From positions 1 to 27,080 of the forward strand of contig NZ_MAEI01000038.1 of NCBI RefSeq assembly GCF_009933255.1: DNA of 27,080 nucleotides, in the 5' to 3' direction. The translations under genes were made by a program, and so were the position numbers. Positions 7,900 through 14,158 of the stretch are shown piece by piece. Source of the DNA: Enterococcus diestrammenae. GTDB lineage: Bacteria; Bacillota; Bacilli; Lactobacillales; Enterococcaceae. The stretch's first letter is position 1, and every line of letters starts with the position of its first letter. The notes under the pieces were generated by a model. It was not told where the DNA came from, searched no databases, and saw only the letters and a list, made by a program, of their open reading frames with translations.

Positions 7900-8421
7900 T
7901 TACTTGTTCTGTTCTGCTTCTTGAATGAAGGCTAAGTTTTTTGCGGTTTTTTCAATTTCCTCAAATGGTAAGTTGTCAAAAAAGACTGGTTTCATCTCTG
8001 GTTTCCCATGACGATTCAAAATCGGATTTCCGTCTTCATCCAAACGCATTTGTGGGGTAAAAAAACGTTCAATAAAGGCTAGCTTTTCTGCTACCTCGTC
8101 TATTTCTTTCACTGTATGGCTATTCAAAATTTTCGCCAAAGTAAACAAATTTTGGACTTTTTGATCGTATTCGTCAATGCGGTCAAGAATAACCGTTGTT
8201 TCGGAGACCGCAATCTCTTTTGGTGATCCAAAGAGCTGAATCGGTGTCGCATGAAAGACCGTCGCAAATTTTTCTAGGCTCTCAAAGGTCGGGTAGCGAA
8301 TTCCCCGTTCGATATTGGAGATGGTTTGTTTTTGTACACCAATCTTTTCTGCTAATTCCGTTTGGGAAAGTCCCATTTCTTTTCGTAAACGAGCGACATT
8401 GCCGCCAAAGTTTTCTATCAT
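7900..8421 (-). CDS. XRE-family repressor of the element
   Basis: 173 residues from an ATG at 8421 with GAGGTGAGG upstream; the longer in-frame start at 8496 lacks such a site and would add a hydrophobic stretch foreign to the family. An HTH_3 domain fills the N-terminus (NVARLRKEMGLSQ...IGVQKQTISNIERG, about residues 8-45). The C-terminal part is helical and charged, with no RecA-type peptidase residues recognised, so the mode of derepression is unclear. It probably represses the divergent xis-rep promoter, where TCAAGTA repeats occur, and sits in line with the integrase gene. Confidence 0.85.
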   Translation of the reverse strand: MIENFGGNVARLRKEMGLSQTELAEKIGVQKQTISNIERGIRYPTFESLEKFATVFHATPIQLFGSPKEIAVSETTVILDRIDEYDQKVQNLFTLAKILNSHTVKEIDEVAEKLAFIERFFTPQMRLDEDGNPILNRHGKPEMKPVFFDNLPFEEIEKTAKNLAFIQEAEQNK

Positions 8422-8463
8422 TTTCCTCACCTCGGGTCTATCATAAGCGCTTTCTCTAAAAAA

Positions 8464-8544
8464 TTCAAGTAAAAAATAAACTAAATAGTATTTCAAGTAA
8501 ACTTTTAAAATATACTTGACATCTATTTTAGATTGCGGTAGAGT
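8464..8544 (+). promoter_or_regulatory. Divergent control region with repressor-like repeats
   Basis: TTCAAGTAAA occurs at 8464-8473 and 8492-8501, and the inverted form TACTTGA at 8513-8519. The last overlaps a -35 box TTGACA (8516-8521), which is followed after 17 bp by TAGAGT (8539-8544), driving the rightward genes. The repeats are likely operators for the adjacent repressor. Confidence 0.6.
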
Positions 8545-8613
8545 GTACGAAAAGATGCTATTTTATTTATTTATAGTTCTTTTAGTTTTAAAAAATGTAA
8601 GGAGGTGAAAAGG

Positions 8614-8877
8614 ATGTCGGTATTGGAACAAGCGCTCCTGGATTGGCAAAAAGATCAGACCAATCAATTCTTTGCCCTGTTAGAAACCCGCTTGGAAGAA
8701 ACACAAACCCAACAGGATATCGTCAAACAAAAATACTGTGCGGCGCATTTCGATGTGAGTGTTAATACATTGAAAGAATGGGTTCTTCAGGGCTGTCCAG
8801 AAATTCGATTGGACTCAGGTATGGTTTTATACAGCATTCAAGCGGTGAGAAGATGGTTATTAACCTATCAAAACTAA
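8614..8877 (+). CDS. Small HTH protein, excisionase-like
   Basis: 87 residues from the ATG at 8614, placed 8 nt after GGAGG; the GTG at 8605 is inside the ribosome binding site and is unlikely as a start. The C-terminal half contains a probable MerR/excisionase-type winged helix (KYCAAHFDVSVNTLKEWVLQ and YSIQAVRRWL). Such small proteins commonly bend DNA for excision or regulate rep in small mobile elements. Its position, directly downstream of the repressor-controlled promoter and upstream of the initiator gene, supports this. It could also be a replication accessory protein. Confidence 0.75.
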   Translation: MSVLEQALLDWQKDQTNQFFALLETRLEETQTQQDIVKQKYCAAHFDVSVNTLKEWVLQGCPEIRLDSGMVLYSIQAVRRWLLTYQN

Positions 8878-9179
8878 ACAAAGGTGTGGGGCCAAGGAAA
8901 GGATCCGGTGTCAGGTTGGGGTGGTTGCCGCAGCCGTTGCCTCGACTGGGATGGCTGAAAGCCAATCAGCAGGCGAGGCTTACGGACGCGTGGAACGCAC
9001 AGGTCTTTTGCGAACACCAGACACTGGCTAAGCGTAAGGTGCCTTTCTAATAGCACCTTATAAAGAGAAAAATAATGGCTAATAACTACCGGAAAAATGC
9101 GAAAAAAGCCGATACTACCAAGCTTTTGAACAACAAAAAAGATTTGCGAACAATCGCAAATTTTAAAGGAGGTGACCAA
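8878..9179 (+). other. Structured non-coding region, candidate oriT/origin
   Basis: 302 bp upstream of the initiator/relaxase gene. Three inverted repeats are visible: GCCTCG (8939-8944) against CGAGGC (8974-8979), with an inner GGCT-gaa-AGCC (8953-8963); TAAGGTGC (9035-9042) against GCACCTTA (9053-9060); and ATTTGCGA-ACAA-TCGCAAAT (9142-9161), just before the ribosome binding site. The middle is GC-rich compared with the rest of the element. In Tn916-type elements oriT lies just upstream of the MobT relaxase gene, so a nicking site is plausible here. An ATG at 9075 is in frame with the downstream gene but poorly supported. Confidence 0.5.
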
Positions 9180-10280
9180 ATGACCAAAAGTACCCAGAAT
9201 GTGCTAGGAAAAGTAGATTGGTTTCAAGCGGTCTTGCATCAAGTCAGTTATCAGACCGTCTTTCAAGACTTATTAAAAATCAATTTAGAATCCGTCTCGA
9301 TTCAAGCAGGTAGTTTAAAACATGAAGAATACGATATTGTGTACACCTGTGGTTTTCTCAAATACTATACCTATCATCAGCCAGAAAAGGCCAAAGAACG
9401 CGGAACCCTTGTCTTAAGCGGGCAAGCCTGTACCACCTATGAATGGATTTTGCTTTCGTATAACCCCAAGGCGAATGTCTTTCAAGAACTCGCCACCCGT
9501 TTTTACGAGTATGCTAGTCAAACCGCCTTCACCTTTGAAATCAAACGTCTGGATTTAGCCTTGGATGATTACAATGAGGTGCCCTATTTCACGGTGGATC
9601 AAATCCATAACAAAGTTAAGAGAAAACAGTTTCTTTCAAAAGGACGAAGCTATCAACTCCATGACAGTGAGTTTGATGCCAAACAACGGGCAAAAACGGT
9701 TAGTATCGGCGTTCGAGGATCGGCTTGTATGTTTCGGGCCTACGACAAAGCCAAAGAAATGGCCAAAGATTTTGATGGAGCAAAACAAGAGGAAATTCTG
9801 GCTCGGGCTCCACAAATTCGGTTGGAAATCGAGACACGAAATGATGTTGCAGAAAGTCTCTTTCGAACAATTGCCTTTTTACCGCAAGATCAATGTGTCG
9901 CAAACTTAATTCGAGGGTTTCTGCAAACGGAGCTTACCTTTTACACAGACGGCTCCTTAAAGCAGGTCTGTCGTTGGTGGCAAGACTACCTAAAACCAAG
10001 TCTTGTTCCCACGATCACCCGGCAGTATCAAGTGAGTAGCTTTGATCGTTCCTTGAACTGGTATGAATATGGCGGACCTATGGCATTAACCCAAGCACTC
10101 TTTTTCTTGCATCATGAGGGGGTCGGGATTGACCCAAGTTTGTTAGAGATTCGCCCCAATTATGAATGGACTCCCGAACTTTCTGACCGCATGATTCAAT
10201 ACGTCAGTGAACAACAACGTCCCGATTTAATTCCACTTATTCAAGAACACACAAAAAAAGTGTCCGTCACTTCCCAATAA
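9180..10280 (+). CDS. Rep_trans / MobT-type replication initiator or relaxase
   Basis: 366 residues from the ATG at 9180, 5 nt after AAAGGAGGTGA; an upstream in-frame ATG (9075) has only a weak site. Motifs match the pT181 RepC / Tn916 Orf20 (replication initiation factor) family: VDWFQA near the N-terminus, RLDLALDD (about 121-128) as a metal-binding acidic motif, VRGSACMFRAYDKAKEM with a likely nucleophilic Tyr in the YDKAKE segment, and PQIRLEIETR. The enzyme would nick one strand at the element's origin and stay covalently attached, starting rolling-circle replication of the excised circle and possibly transfer by a helper ICE. Length fits the family and no frame damage is seen. Confidence 0.88.
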   Translation: MTKSTQNVLGKVDWFQAVLHQVSYQTVFQDLLKINLESVSIQAGSLKHEEYDIVYTCGFLKYYTYHQPEKAKERGTLVLSGQACTTYEWILLSYNPKANVFQELATRFYEYASQTAFTFEIKRLDLALDDYNEVPYFTVDQIHNKVKRKQFLSKGRSYQLHDSEFDAKQRAKTVSIGVRGSACMFRAYDKAKEMAKDFDGAKQEEILARAPQIRLEIETRNDVAESLFRTIAFLPQDQCVANLIRGFLQTELTFYTDGSLKQVCRWWQDYLKPSLVPTITRQYQVSSFDRSLNWYEYGGPMALTQALFFLHHEGVGIDPSLLEIRPNYEWTPELSDRMIQYVSEQQRPDLIPLIQEHTKKVSVTSQ

Positions 10281-10344
10281 GTGAACGAACGCTCTGTTAA
10301 AAAATTTTCTAAACCAAGTATAGCAAAGAAAGGAAGAATATACG

Positions 10345-10728
10345 ATGCCAAAAATGTTAAGTATTAATGATTTTGATTTCGGAGCCATTGGCCCAACCTT
10401 TGAACTAGATGAGGTCACTCCGAAATTTGCGACCGAAACCCGAACTGATGAAAACGGACAAGTTATTCTAGATCGCGAAAACAAACCAAGAAACTTCTAT
10501 ACCGATGAGATTATCGGGTACAAATATTCGGTGACCATCCTAGAAGGACAGTTCCGTAAAAAAGCAACGCAAGTCACCGTCAACACCTTAGATCATCCGA
10601 TTGACAATGACGAAATTATGAAACGTGAAAGTGTCAAATGCCGGTTTGAGAACTTACAACCAAGCATGGCAGGACATCCGATGTATTACAAGGCAGATAA
10701 GATTGTTTTATTAGGGAATCAAAAATAA
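10345..10728 (+). CDS. Small conserved accessory protein of the element (DUF961-like?)
   Basis: 127 residues, with AAAGGAAG upstream. The sequence predicts a beta-rich small domain, with the C-terminal part running from FYTDEIIGYKYSVTI to YYKADKIVLLG. In Tn916/ICEBs1-type elements small proteins of the DUF961 family (including the helicase processivity factor HelP) accompany the relaxase; size, position and the terminal 'ADKIV' segment are reminiscent, but I do not see a secure match. It is followed at once by a strong terminator. Its last 42 codons recur as a diverged copy at 12364-12492. Confidence 0.7.
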   Translation: MPKMLSINDFDFGAIGPTFELDEVTPKFATETRTDENGQVILDRENKPRNFYTDEIIGYKYSVTILEGQFRKKATQVTVNTLDHPIDNDEIMKRESVKCRFENLQPSMAGHPMYYKADKIVLLGNQK

Positions 10729-10734
10729 GTTACT

Positions 10735-10770
10735 ATTGGATAGGCATTTCAGTTTGCCTATCCAATTTTT
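10735..10770 (+). terminator. Terminator after the rep unit
   Basis: ATTGGATAGGCA pairs with TGCCTATCCAAT around an 8-nt loop and is followed by a run of T. It ends the rightward xis-like/rep/accessory transcription unit. Confidence 0.85.
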
Positions 10771-10812
10771 TTATTCATGTACGTAAAATAGTAAAAACAC
10801 CTTGATTTTGAT

Positions 10813-10960
10813 ATGAACCGACCCCCAAAAGTTAGACCAAAAAATCTAACTTTTGGGGGTCGGTATTTTTTTGCTAAATATAGTTTTGAATTCAAATTGG
10901 AAATTGTTCAAGAGTACCTGGATGGGAAAGGGTATATATTTTTTAGCAAAGCTGTATGCA
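10813..10960 (+). mobile_element. Truncated IS3-family element (left end only)
   Basis: A perfect 20-bp palindrome (arms 10817-10836 and 10844-10863 approximately, ACCGACCCCC... and ...GGGGGTCGGT) matches the terminal repeat plus internal hairpin typical of IS150-group IS3 elements. It is followed by an open frame reading KYSFEFKLEIVQEYLDGKG, the N-terminus of an OrfA transposase. Homology ends after about 30 codons; no second end or OrfB is present. It is a scar of a past insertion at the junction between the rep module and the bacteriocin cargo. Confidence 0.7.
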
Positions 10961-11052
10961 GTCAATCAGGGAAGCTAAATCAGAGATTGGATGAATTTTC
11001 CTACCGTGAGCTCGGCGGCACTTCAGTTCTTAACCTACTGCTTTTTCAATGA

Positions 11053-11370
11053 TTAAAATTGGTTTTTATCACCATAATCTGATCGGTAAACTCCGTTCAA
11101 CCCGGCTTTCCTTCCAATGGTACTTAGCTCCATTATCCATTCATTTTGCATAGAGGAAAACTTGAGCTTTTTTGTAATAGCAGTAAAAGAAATGTAATTC
11201 ACGAGCCGATTGACCAGTGGGGCCTGTTCAATCTTAGGATCGTCAAGTTTTTGATAAACTTTCATTAATACATCTTGAATATCCTTAAACGAGCTATCTT
11301 TGCTTTTTTCAAGATCGTTGAAGAGATCATGAATAATTTTCTGTGCTGTTCGTTCCCTTTGATTTAACAT
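11053..11370 (-). CDS. Enterocin A-type bacteriocin immunity protein
   Basis: 105 residues from the ATG at 11370. The family is that of class IIa (pediocin-like) bacteriocin immunity proteins: a soluble four-helix bundle acting at the inner face of the mannose PTS receptor. Recognisable segments are AQKIIHDLFNDL, APLVNRLVNYISFTAITKKL and the C-terminal GRKAGLNGVYRSDYGDKNQF, closely like EntI of enterocin A. A longer in-frame start at 11442 would only translate the bacteriocin gene in another frame. The ATG overlaps the last codons and stop of the upstream bacteriocin gene, implying translational coupling. The protein looks intact even though the bacteriocin gene may be silent, as is common for retained orphan immunity. 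Confidence 0.88.
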   Translation of the reverse strand: MLNQRERTAQKIIHDLFNDLEKSKDSSFKDIQDVLMKVYQKLDDPKIEQAPLVNRLVNYISFTAITKKLKFSSMQNEWIMELSTIGRKAGLNGVYRSDYGDKNQF

Positions 11371-11549
11371 TTTCCTGGCACCGCCCCACCAAGCCAGCTT
11401 CCAATCGAGTACTGGGCTAGACAGCCTCCAGCGATTCCCCATTCAACCCAGTGCTTCTTTGAATCGCAGTGTAGACCCTTACCATAGCAAATTGCTCCTA
11501 CGGTTACTTTATTTAATTCTACTAGTGAGATTTTCTTCGCGTTTTTTAT
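11364..11549 (-). CDS. Divercin-like class IIa bacteriocin precursor, ATA at the start position (possibly silent)
   Basis: A 61-codon frame ends at TAA 11364-11366. The leader is KNAKKISLVELNKVTVGA, of the double-glycine type but with G-A. The mature part contains CYGKGLHCDSKKHWVEWG and then IAGGCLAQYSIGSWLGG and AVPGKC. This aligns without gaps to the divercin V41 / bavaricin MN type (CNSKKCWVDWG...GWLGGAIPGKC). Changes: YGNG is YGKG; the second Cys of the N-terminal pair is His (codon 33); and a Cys precedes YGKG, so four cysteines remain. The codon in the start position (11547-11549), 6-8 nt after AAGGAA, is ATA, not ATG. The gene overlaps the immunity ATG. It may be a natural variant, a decayed gene, or poorly expressed. 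No export gene is in the window. Confidence 0.75.
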   Translation of the reverse strand: MKNAKKISLVELNKVTVGAICYGKGLHCDSKKHWVEWGIAGGCLAQYSIGSWLGGAVPGKC

Positions 11550-11607
11550 TTTCTATTCCTTCTTTCCAAATTGTATTATTTGAATACATACTTTTAAGCT
11601 AGCATTA

Positions 11608-11805
11608 CTATTTTGGGCTTTTCTTTGTAGTTGAATGAATATTTAAAAGTAGCACACCTGCTAAAATTACTATCTTAATAATTAGCGAGCCTGTATTTTT
11701 ATATGGCTTTAAAATAAAGAAGAATAAGCTAAATGTAATTACTAGAACAAAAATGTCCACTGGTTCCATCCGCTTTTTTATTACGTTAACTTTTTTAAGG
11801 AGCAT
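11608..11805 (-). CDS. Small two-TM protein, probable bacteriocin immunity
   Basis: 65 residues from the ATG at 11805, which overlaps the last codons of the preceding peptide gene; a TTG start at 11826 is also possible. A basic N-terminus is followed by two hydrophobic segments (about 17-31 and 39-52) and a Lys-rich tail. No family is recognised. Small basic membrane proteins of this kind, coupled to a double-glycine peptide gene, are usually dedicated immunity proteins, so this role is inferred from context. Confidence 0.6.
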   Translation of the reverse strand: MLLKKVNVIKKRMEPVDIFVLVITFSLFFFILKPYKNTGSLIIKIVILAGVLLLNIHSTTKKSPK

Positions 11806-11944
11806 TATAGCTGTCAACTCCTTCAACAGGACAGCACTTTATGCCCGTTGCAGCACCACTTAAGCCACCGGTTAATGTACTGTTAGCATTTCCACCATCT
11901 GTAATATCTTTTAAATTGATCAATTCTATTCTTTTATTTTTCAT
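11795..11944 (-). CDS. Double-glycine leader peptide with Cys-Cys, probable class II bacteriocin
   Basis: 49 residues. The ATG at 11944 follows GAGG with 7 nt spacing. The leader MKNKRIELINLKDITDGG is a classical double-glycine leader (L...L..I..GG). The mature 31-residue part begins NANSTLTGGLSGAATG, with two overlapping GxxxG motifs, and continues IKCCPVEGVDSYNAP. GxxxG motifs are typical of two-peptide (class IIb) bacteriocins. The preceding gene (11959-12156) encodes a related GxxxG peptide but is frameshifted. Export would need a peptidase-containing ABC transporter encoded elsewhere. No close known relative comes to mind. Confidence 0.72.
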   Translation of the reverse strand: MKNKRIELINLKDITDGGNANSTLTGGLSGAATGIKCCPVEGVDSYNAP

Positions 11945-11958
11945 TTTTACGCCTCAAT

Positions 11959-12156
11959 CTACTTCCTTTTTTTTGAATTAAGCACCGCTGTAAACCCTCC
12001 AGCCGCTGCAACATATATTGCTTCTAAAACGCAAATTGCCACTCCCAACGCTGCACCATCGGTAACTACGCCACCCATATCATATATAAAGTCCTTAAAG
12101 GTGCCAGATTATCAAGCGCTTTTATTTCCAAAGACGATAATTTCCCCAATTTTCAT
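11959..12156 (-). pseudogene. Frameshifted double-glycine bacteriocin peptide
   Basis: The C-terminal frame reads KDFIYDMGG, then VVTDGAALGVAIC, VLEAIYVAAAGG and FTAVLNSKKRK, ending at TAG 11959-11961. This is a double-glycine junction followed by a hydrophobic peptide with a GAALG (GxxxG) motif and a basic tail, as in class IIb bacteriocins. The ATG at 12156 reads only 14 codons before a stop. Removing one G from the GGGG run (minus strand, 12144-12147) and adding one A in TTTAAGG (12093-12099) would restore a leader MKIGKLSSLEIKALDNLAPLK joined to the rest. Either the gene is broken twice or the sequence has two homopolymer errors. Confidence 0.6.
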
Positions 12157-12185
12157 AACGAATACGCTATTCGATATTTTTTTAG

Positions 12186-12212
12186 ATTATAGCTTAGGTA
12201 TACAATTTTCAA
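12186..12212 (-). promoter_or_regulatory. Probable promoter of the bacteriocin peptide operon
   Basis: On the minus strand TTGAAA (12207-12212) and TATAAT (12186-12191) are 15 bp apart, about 30 bp upstream of the first peptide's ATG. An inverted repeat CGAATA-gcg-TATTCG lies between promoter and start. Confidence 0.45.
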
Positions 12213-12363
12213 TATTTTTCTGTTTTCAATTTCTTTTTTGTATATCATCTTGCTTGGATTAAATTTTTTAAGTCCTATCATTTTAGATAATCAATTATTA
12301 TGATTACTTTCTAAATCTACTAAGCTCGTATCAGAACCAATGAAATTTACTAAGGTCTCACCT

Positions 12364-12492
12364 TTTGACAACAATGAGATTATGAAACATGAGAGCGTCA
12401 AATGCCAGTTTGAGAATCTACAATTAAACATGACGGGACACATGATGTATTACAAAGCGGATAAGATTGCTTTGTTAGGAAATCAGAAATAA
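12364..12492 (+). pseudogene. Truncated copy of the 10345-10728 accessory gene
   Basis: The last 42 codons and stop of the accessory protein gene recur here in the same orientation, without indels. 33 of the 42 residues are the same (IMK.ESVKC.FENLQ and MYYKADKI.LLGNQK). The upstream two thirds and any start are missing. The bacteriocin genes lie between the two copies, which suggests that two related elements or a tandem duplication once met here. Confidence 0.8.
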
Positions 12493-12569
12493 GGTACAGT
12501 TAGATAGGAATAAACATCTTGATTTTCATCGAAAATAAGATGGTTCCCTACCACTTTCCCTATCAAAAT

Positions 12570-12956
12570 CTACTCAAACACTTTACTATATCTTTCAACA
12601 TATCTTTTTTCCAATTCATTTTCCAAAAAATACATCTTCGTTTGAGAAATATTTACTTGATTCCATTTCCAATCAACTAAATCATATCGTCCGATACCCG
12701 CAATTGATCTGACTTCATCAATTGAAAGACCTAAAGCCCGGCTTAAGTACTCAATTTTTTTAATCTGCTTTTTACGTCTACGACTGGAAATCAAACTAAG
12801 AATAGCAAAAGCCAAACAAAAAATGAGGGTACGCAACAGCTCATAATGGAAATCCATTAATTTATTAAGAAGCAGCAATATAATCACGCTTAAAATCCAA
12901 ATAACTGAATAAAGGAGATCAATCTTTTCATTAATAAATAATTTTCTTCTTTTCAT
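12570..12956 (-). CDS. Hypothetical two-TM membrane protein
   Basis: 128 residues from the ATG at 12956, with TAGGAG 8 nt upstream; a longer in-frame start at 13064 has no good site. Two hydrophobic segments (about 13-30 and 38-55) are followed by a basic cluster (SSRRRKKQIKK) and a cytoplasmic helical tail containing LGLSIDEVRSIAGIG and WKWNQVNISQTK. Family not recognised. Placed beside the bacteriocin genes on the same strand, it could be another immunity or accessory factor, but this is only context. Confidence 0.6.
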   Translation of the reverse strand: MKRRKLFINEKIDLLYSVIWILSVIILLLLNKLMDFHYELLRTLIFCLAFAILSLISSRRRKKQIKKIEYLSRALGLSIDEVRSIAGIGRYDLVDWKWNQVNISQTKMYFLENELEKRYVERYSKVFE

Positions 12957-13064
12957 AAATCCAACTCCTAAAAGAGTTACTCTTTTCAAAATTGCAAGGC
13001 TCCTGACTTTTTCTTCTTTCCCCTCTGATTTCCATATTTCTGAGAGAACAGCACCAATGAACAA

Positions 13065-13354
13065 CTCAGATGTATCATAGTGCCAAAAAGCATTAATTGA
13101 TAGATGACAAAAAGTGTAAATAAGTCAGTAATCAACTACTACTGATAACTAGATAAAAGCTTTCTTTTCATCCACTATCATTAATCCCTCCAATAAAATA
13201 TTATTGAATGACAATTCATATAAAATTTGACCAATTTTTCATCGCACATTCACCTTTTAATTATTAATTCAAAGAGTAATTTCTACCAACTAATATAAGA
13301 GATAATTGCCAGTTTTACAACTGAAGGTGTTACTATGCCCCATGTGACAGTCTT
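13065..13354. other. AT-rich intergenic region, nothing recognised
   Basis: No open frame with a ribosome binding site and no strong terminator or repeat is seen between the DUF3278 and two-TM protein genes. Confidence 0.4.
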
Positions 13355-13873
13355 TTAATCCGGATTATCCGTAATGATTTTTAATTGACTTTTGGAAATA
13401 AGATACATTGTCCCTCCAAAAAAGGTGCCGCCTACTAGGTAAATCAAAACATTCCACCAGCTTATTCTTATGGAATCATGCCACAGGGTGGGGAACACAA
13501 TAGTCATAACAATGAACATTGAAAATCCCCAATTCAAGCCAGCCCAAAGACTTTTTTTTCTTAAAGATTTGCTAGCTAAGGTATAAGATTTCTCATCATA
13601 AAATTCTGTTTGCTGAACCCCATATTTTTTAGTTTTAAATATGACATAGTAGCTATTGAACTGTTGTAAGCCCAGTAATAGAAATGTTCCCAGTGTGTAC
13701 TGTTGATGAATAGCGTCCCAAATAAAACTAACCATCATCAGGGCTGTCGTCAAATAGAACATTAGCATATTAGCATGAGCTAATATTTCAAAAATTTTTG
13801 ATTTTTGGTACTCATCTCTTTCTCCTTGATAGCCCACATATCTCTGCAGCCATTTATTTTCCAAATCTTTCAT
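13355..13873 (-). CDS. DUF3278-type membrane protein
   Basis: 172 residues. The ATG overlaps the stop of the upstream XRE gene (ATGA), so the two are translationally coupled. The N-terminal cytoplasmic part (KDLENKWLQRYVGYQGERDEYQ) is followed by four hydrophobic segments (about 33-50, 58-76, 108-127 and 140-158). This layout and the constant pairing with a small XRE regulator are those of DUF3278 proteins in lactobacilli and enterococci. Function is unknown; roles in envelope stress or bacteriocin tolerance have been suggested only by context. Confidence 0.75.
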   Translation of the reverse strand: MKDLENKWLQRYVGYQGERDEYQKSKIFEILAHANMLMFYLTTALMMVSFIWDAIHQQYTLGTFLLLGLQQFNSYYVIFKTKKYGVQQTEFYDEKSYTLASKSLRKKSLWAGLNWGFSMFIVMTIVFPTLWHDSIRISWWNVLIYLVGGTFFGGTMYLISKSQLKIITDNPD

Positions 13874-14076
13874 CGCTCACTTTCCCCCATCTCATTCCAA
13901 AATAACGTATTTAAATCTGTTTTTAATTCAATGGCGATTTTCAAACACAAGTCCAAAGAAGGGTTGTATTTGCCATTTTCAATCATGTTGATTGTCTGAC
14001 GGGCTACTTTTATTCGTTTCGCCAATTCTGTTTGTGATATACCAACTTTTTGTCGATATTTTTTTATATTATTCAT
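13870..14076 (-). CDS. Small XRE-family regulator
   Basis: 68 residues from the ATG at 14076; an in-frame extension to 14127 would run through an operator and is unlikely. It is almost entirely one HTH_3 domain (IKKYRQKVGISQTELAKRIKVARQTINMIENGKYNPSLDLCLKIA), of the YgzD/Cro-like type that pairs with membrane proteins. Two matching palindromes flank its promoter, so it probably represses its own operon with the DUF3278 gene. Confidence 0.85.
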   Translation of the reverse strand: MNNIKKYRQKVGISQTELAKRIKVARQTINMIENGKYNPSLDLCLKIAIELKTDLNTLFWNEMGESER

Positions 14077-14093
14077 ACACTGCATCCGTTCTA

Positions 14094-14158
14094 TTGTCTT
14101 ATATATATGACAAAACCATTTTAGCATTTATTGTTTTTTTGTCAAATATATATGACAA
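14094..14158 (-). promoter_or_regulatory. Promoter with two 20-bp palindromic operators
   Basis: TTGTC-N10-GACAA occurs twice: 14094-14113 and 14139-14158, both with an ATATAT centre. The distal copy covers the -35 box TTGACA (minus strand, 14140-14145) and the other lies just downstream of the -10 box TAAAAT (14118-14123; 16-bp spacer). They are the likely binding sites of the XRE protein. Confidence 0.75.

Noticed and set aside
10813..11052. 79-codon frame starting in the IS palindrome taken as a normal gene
   Set aside because: Only its first part matches an OrfA transposase; the rest is random sequence, so it is an IS remnant.
11371..11442. N-terminal extension of the immunity protein to 11442
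   Set aside because: This stretch is the bacteriocin gene read in another frame; the family begins at the ATG at 11370.
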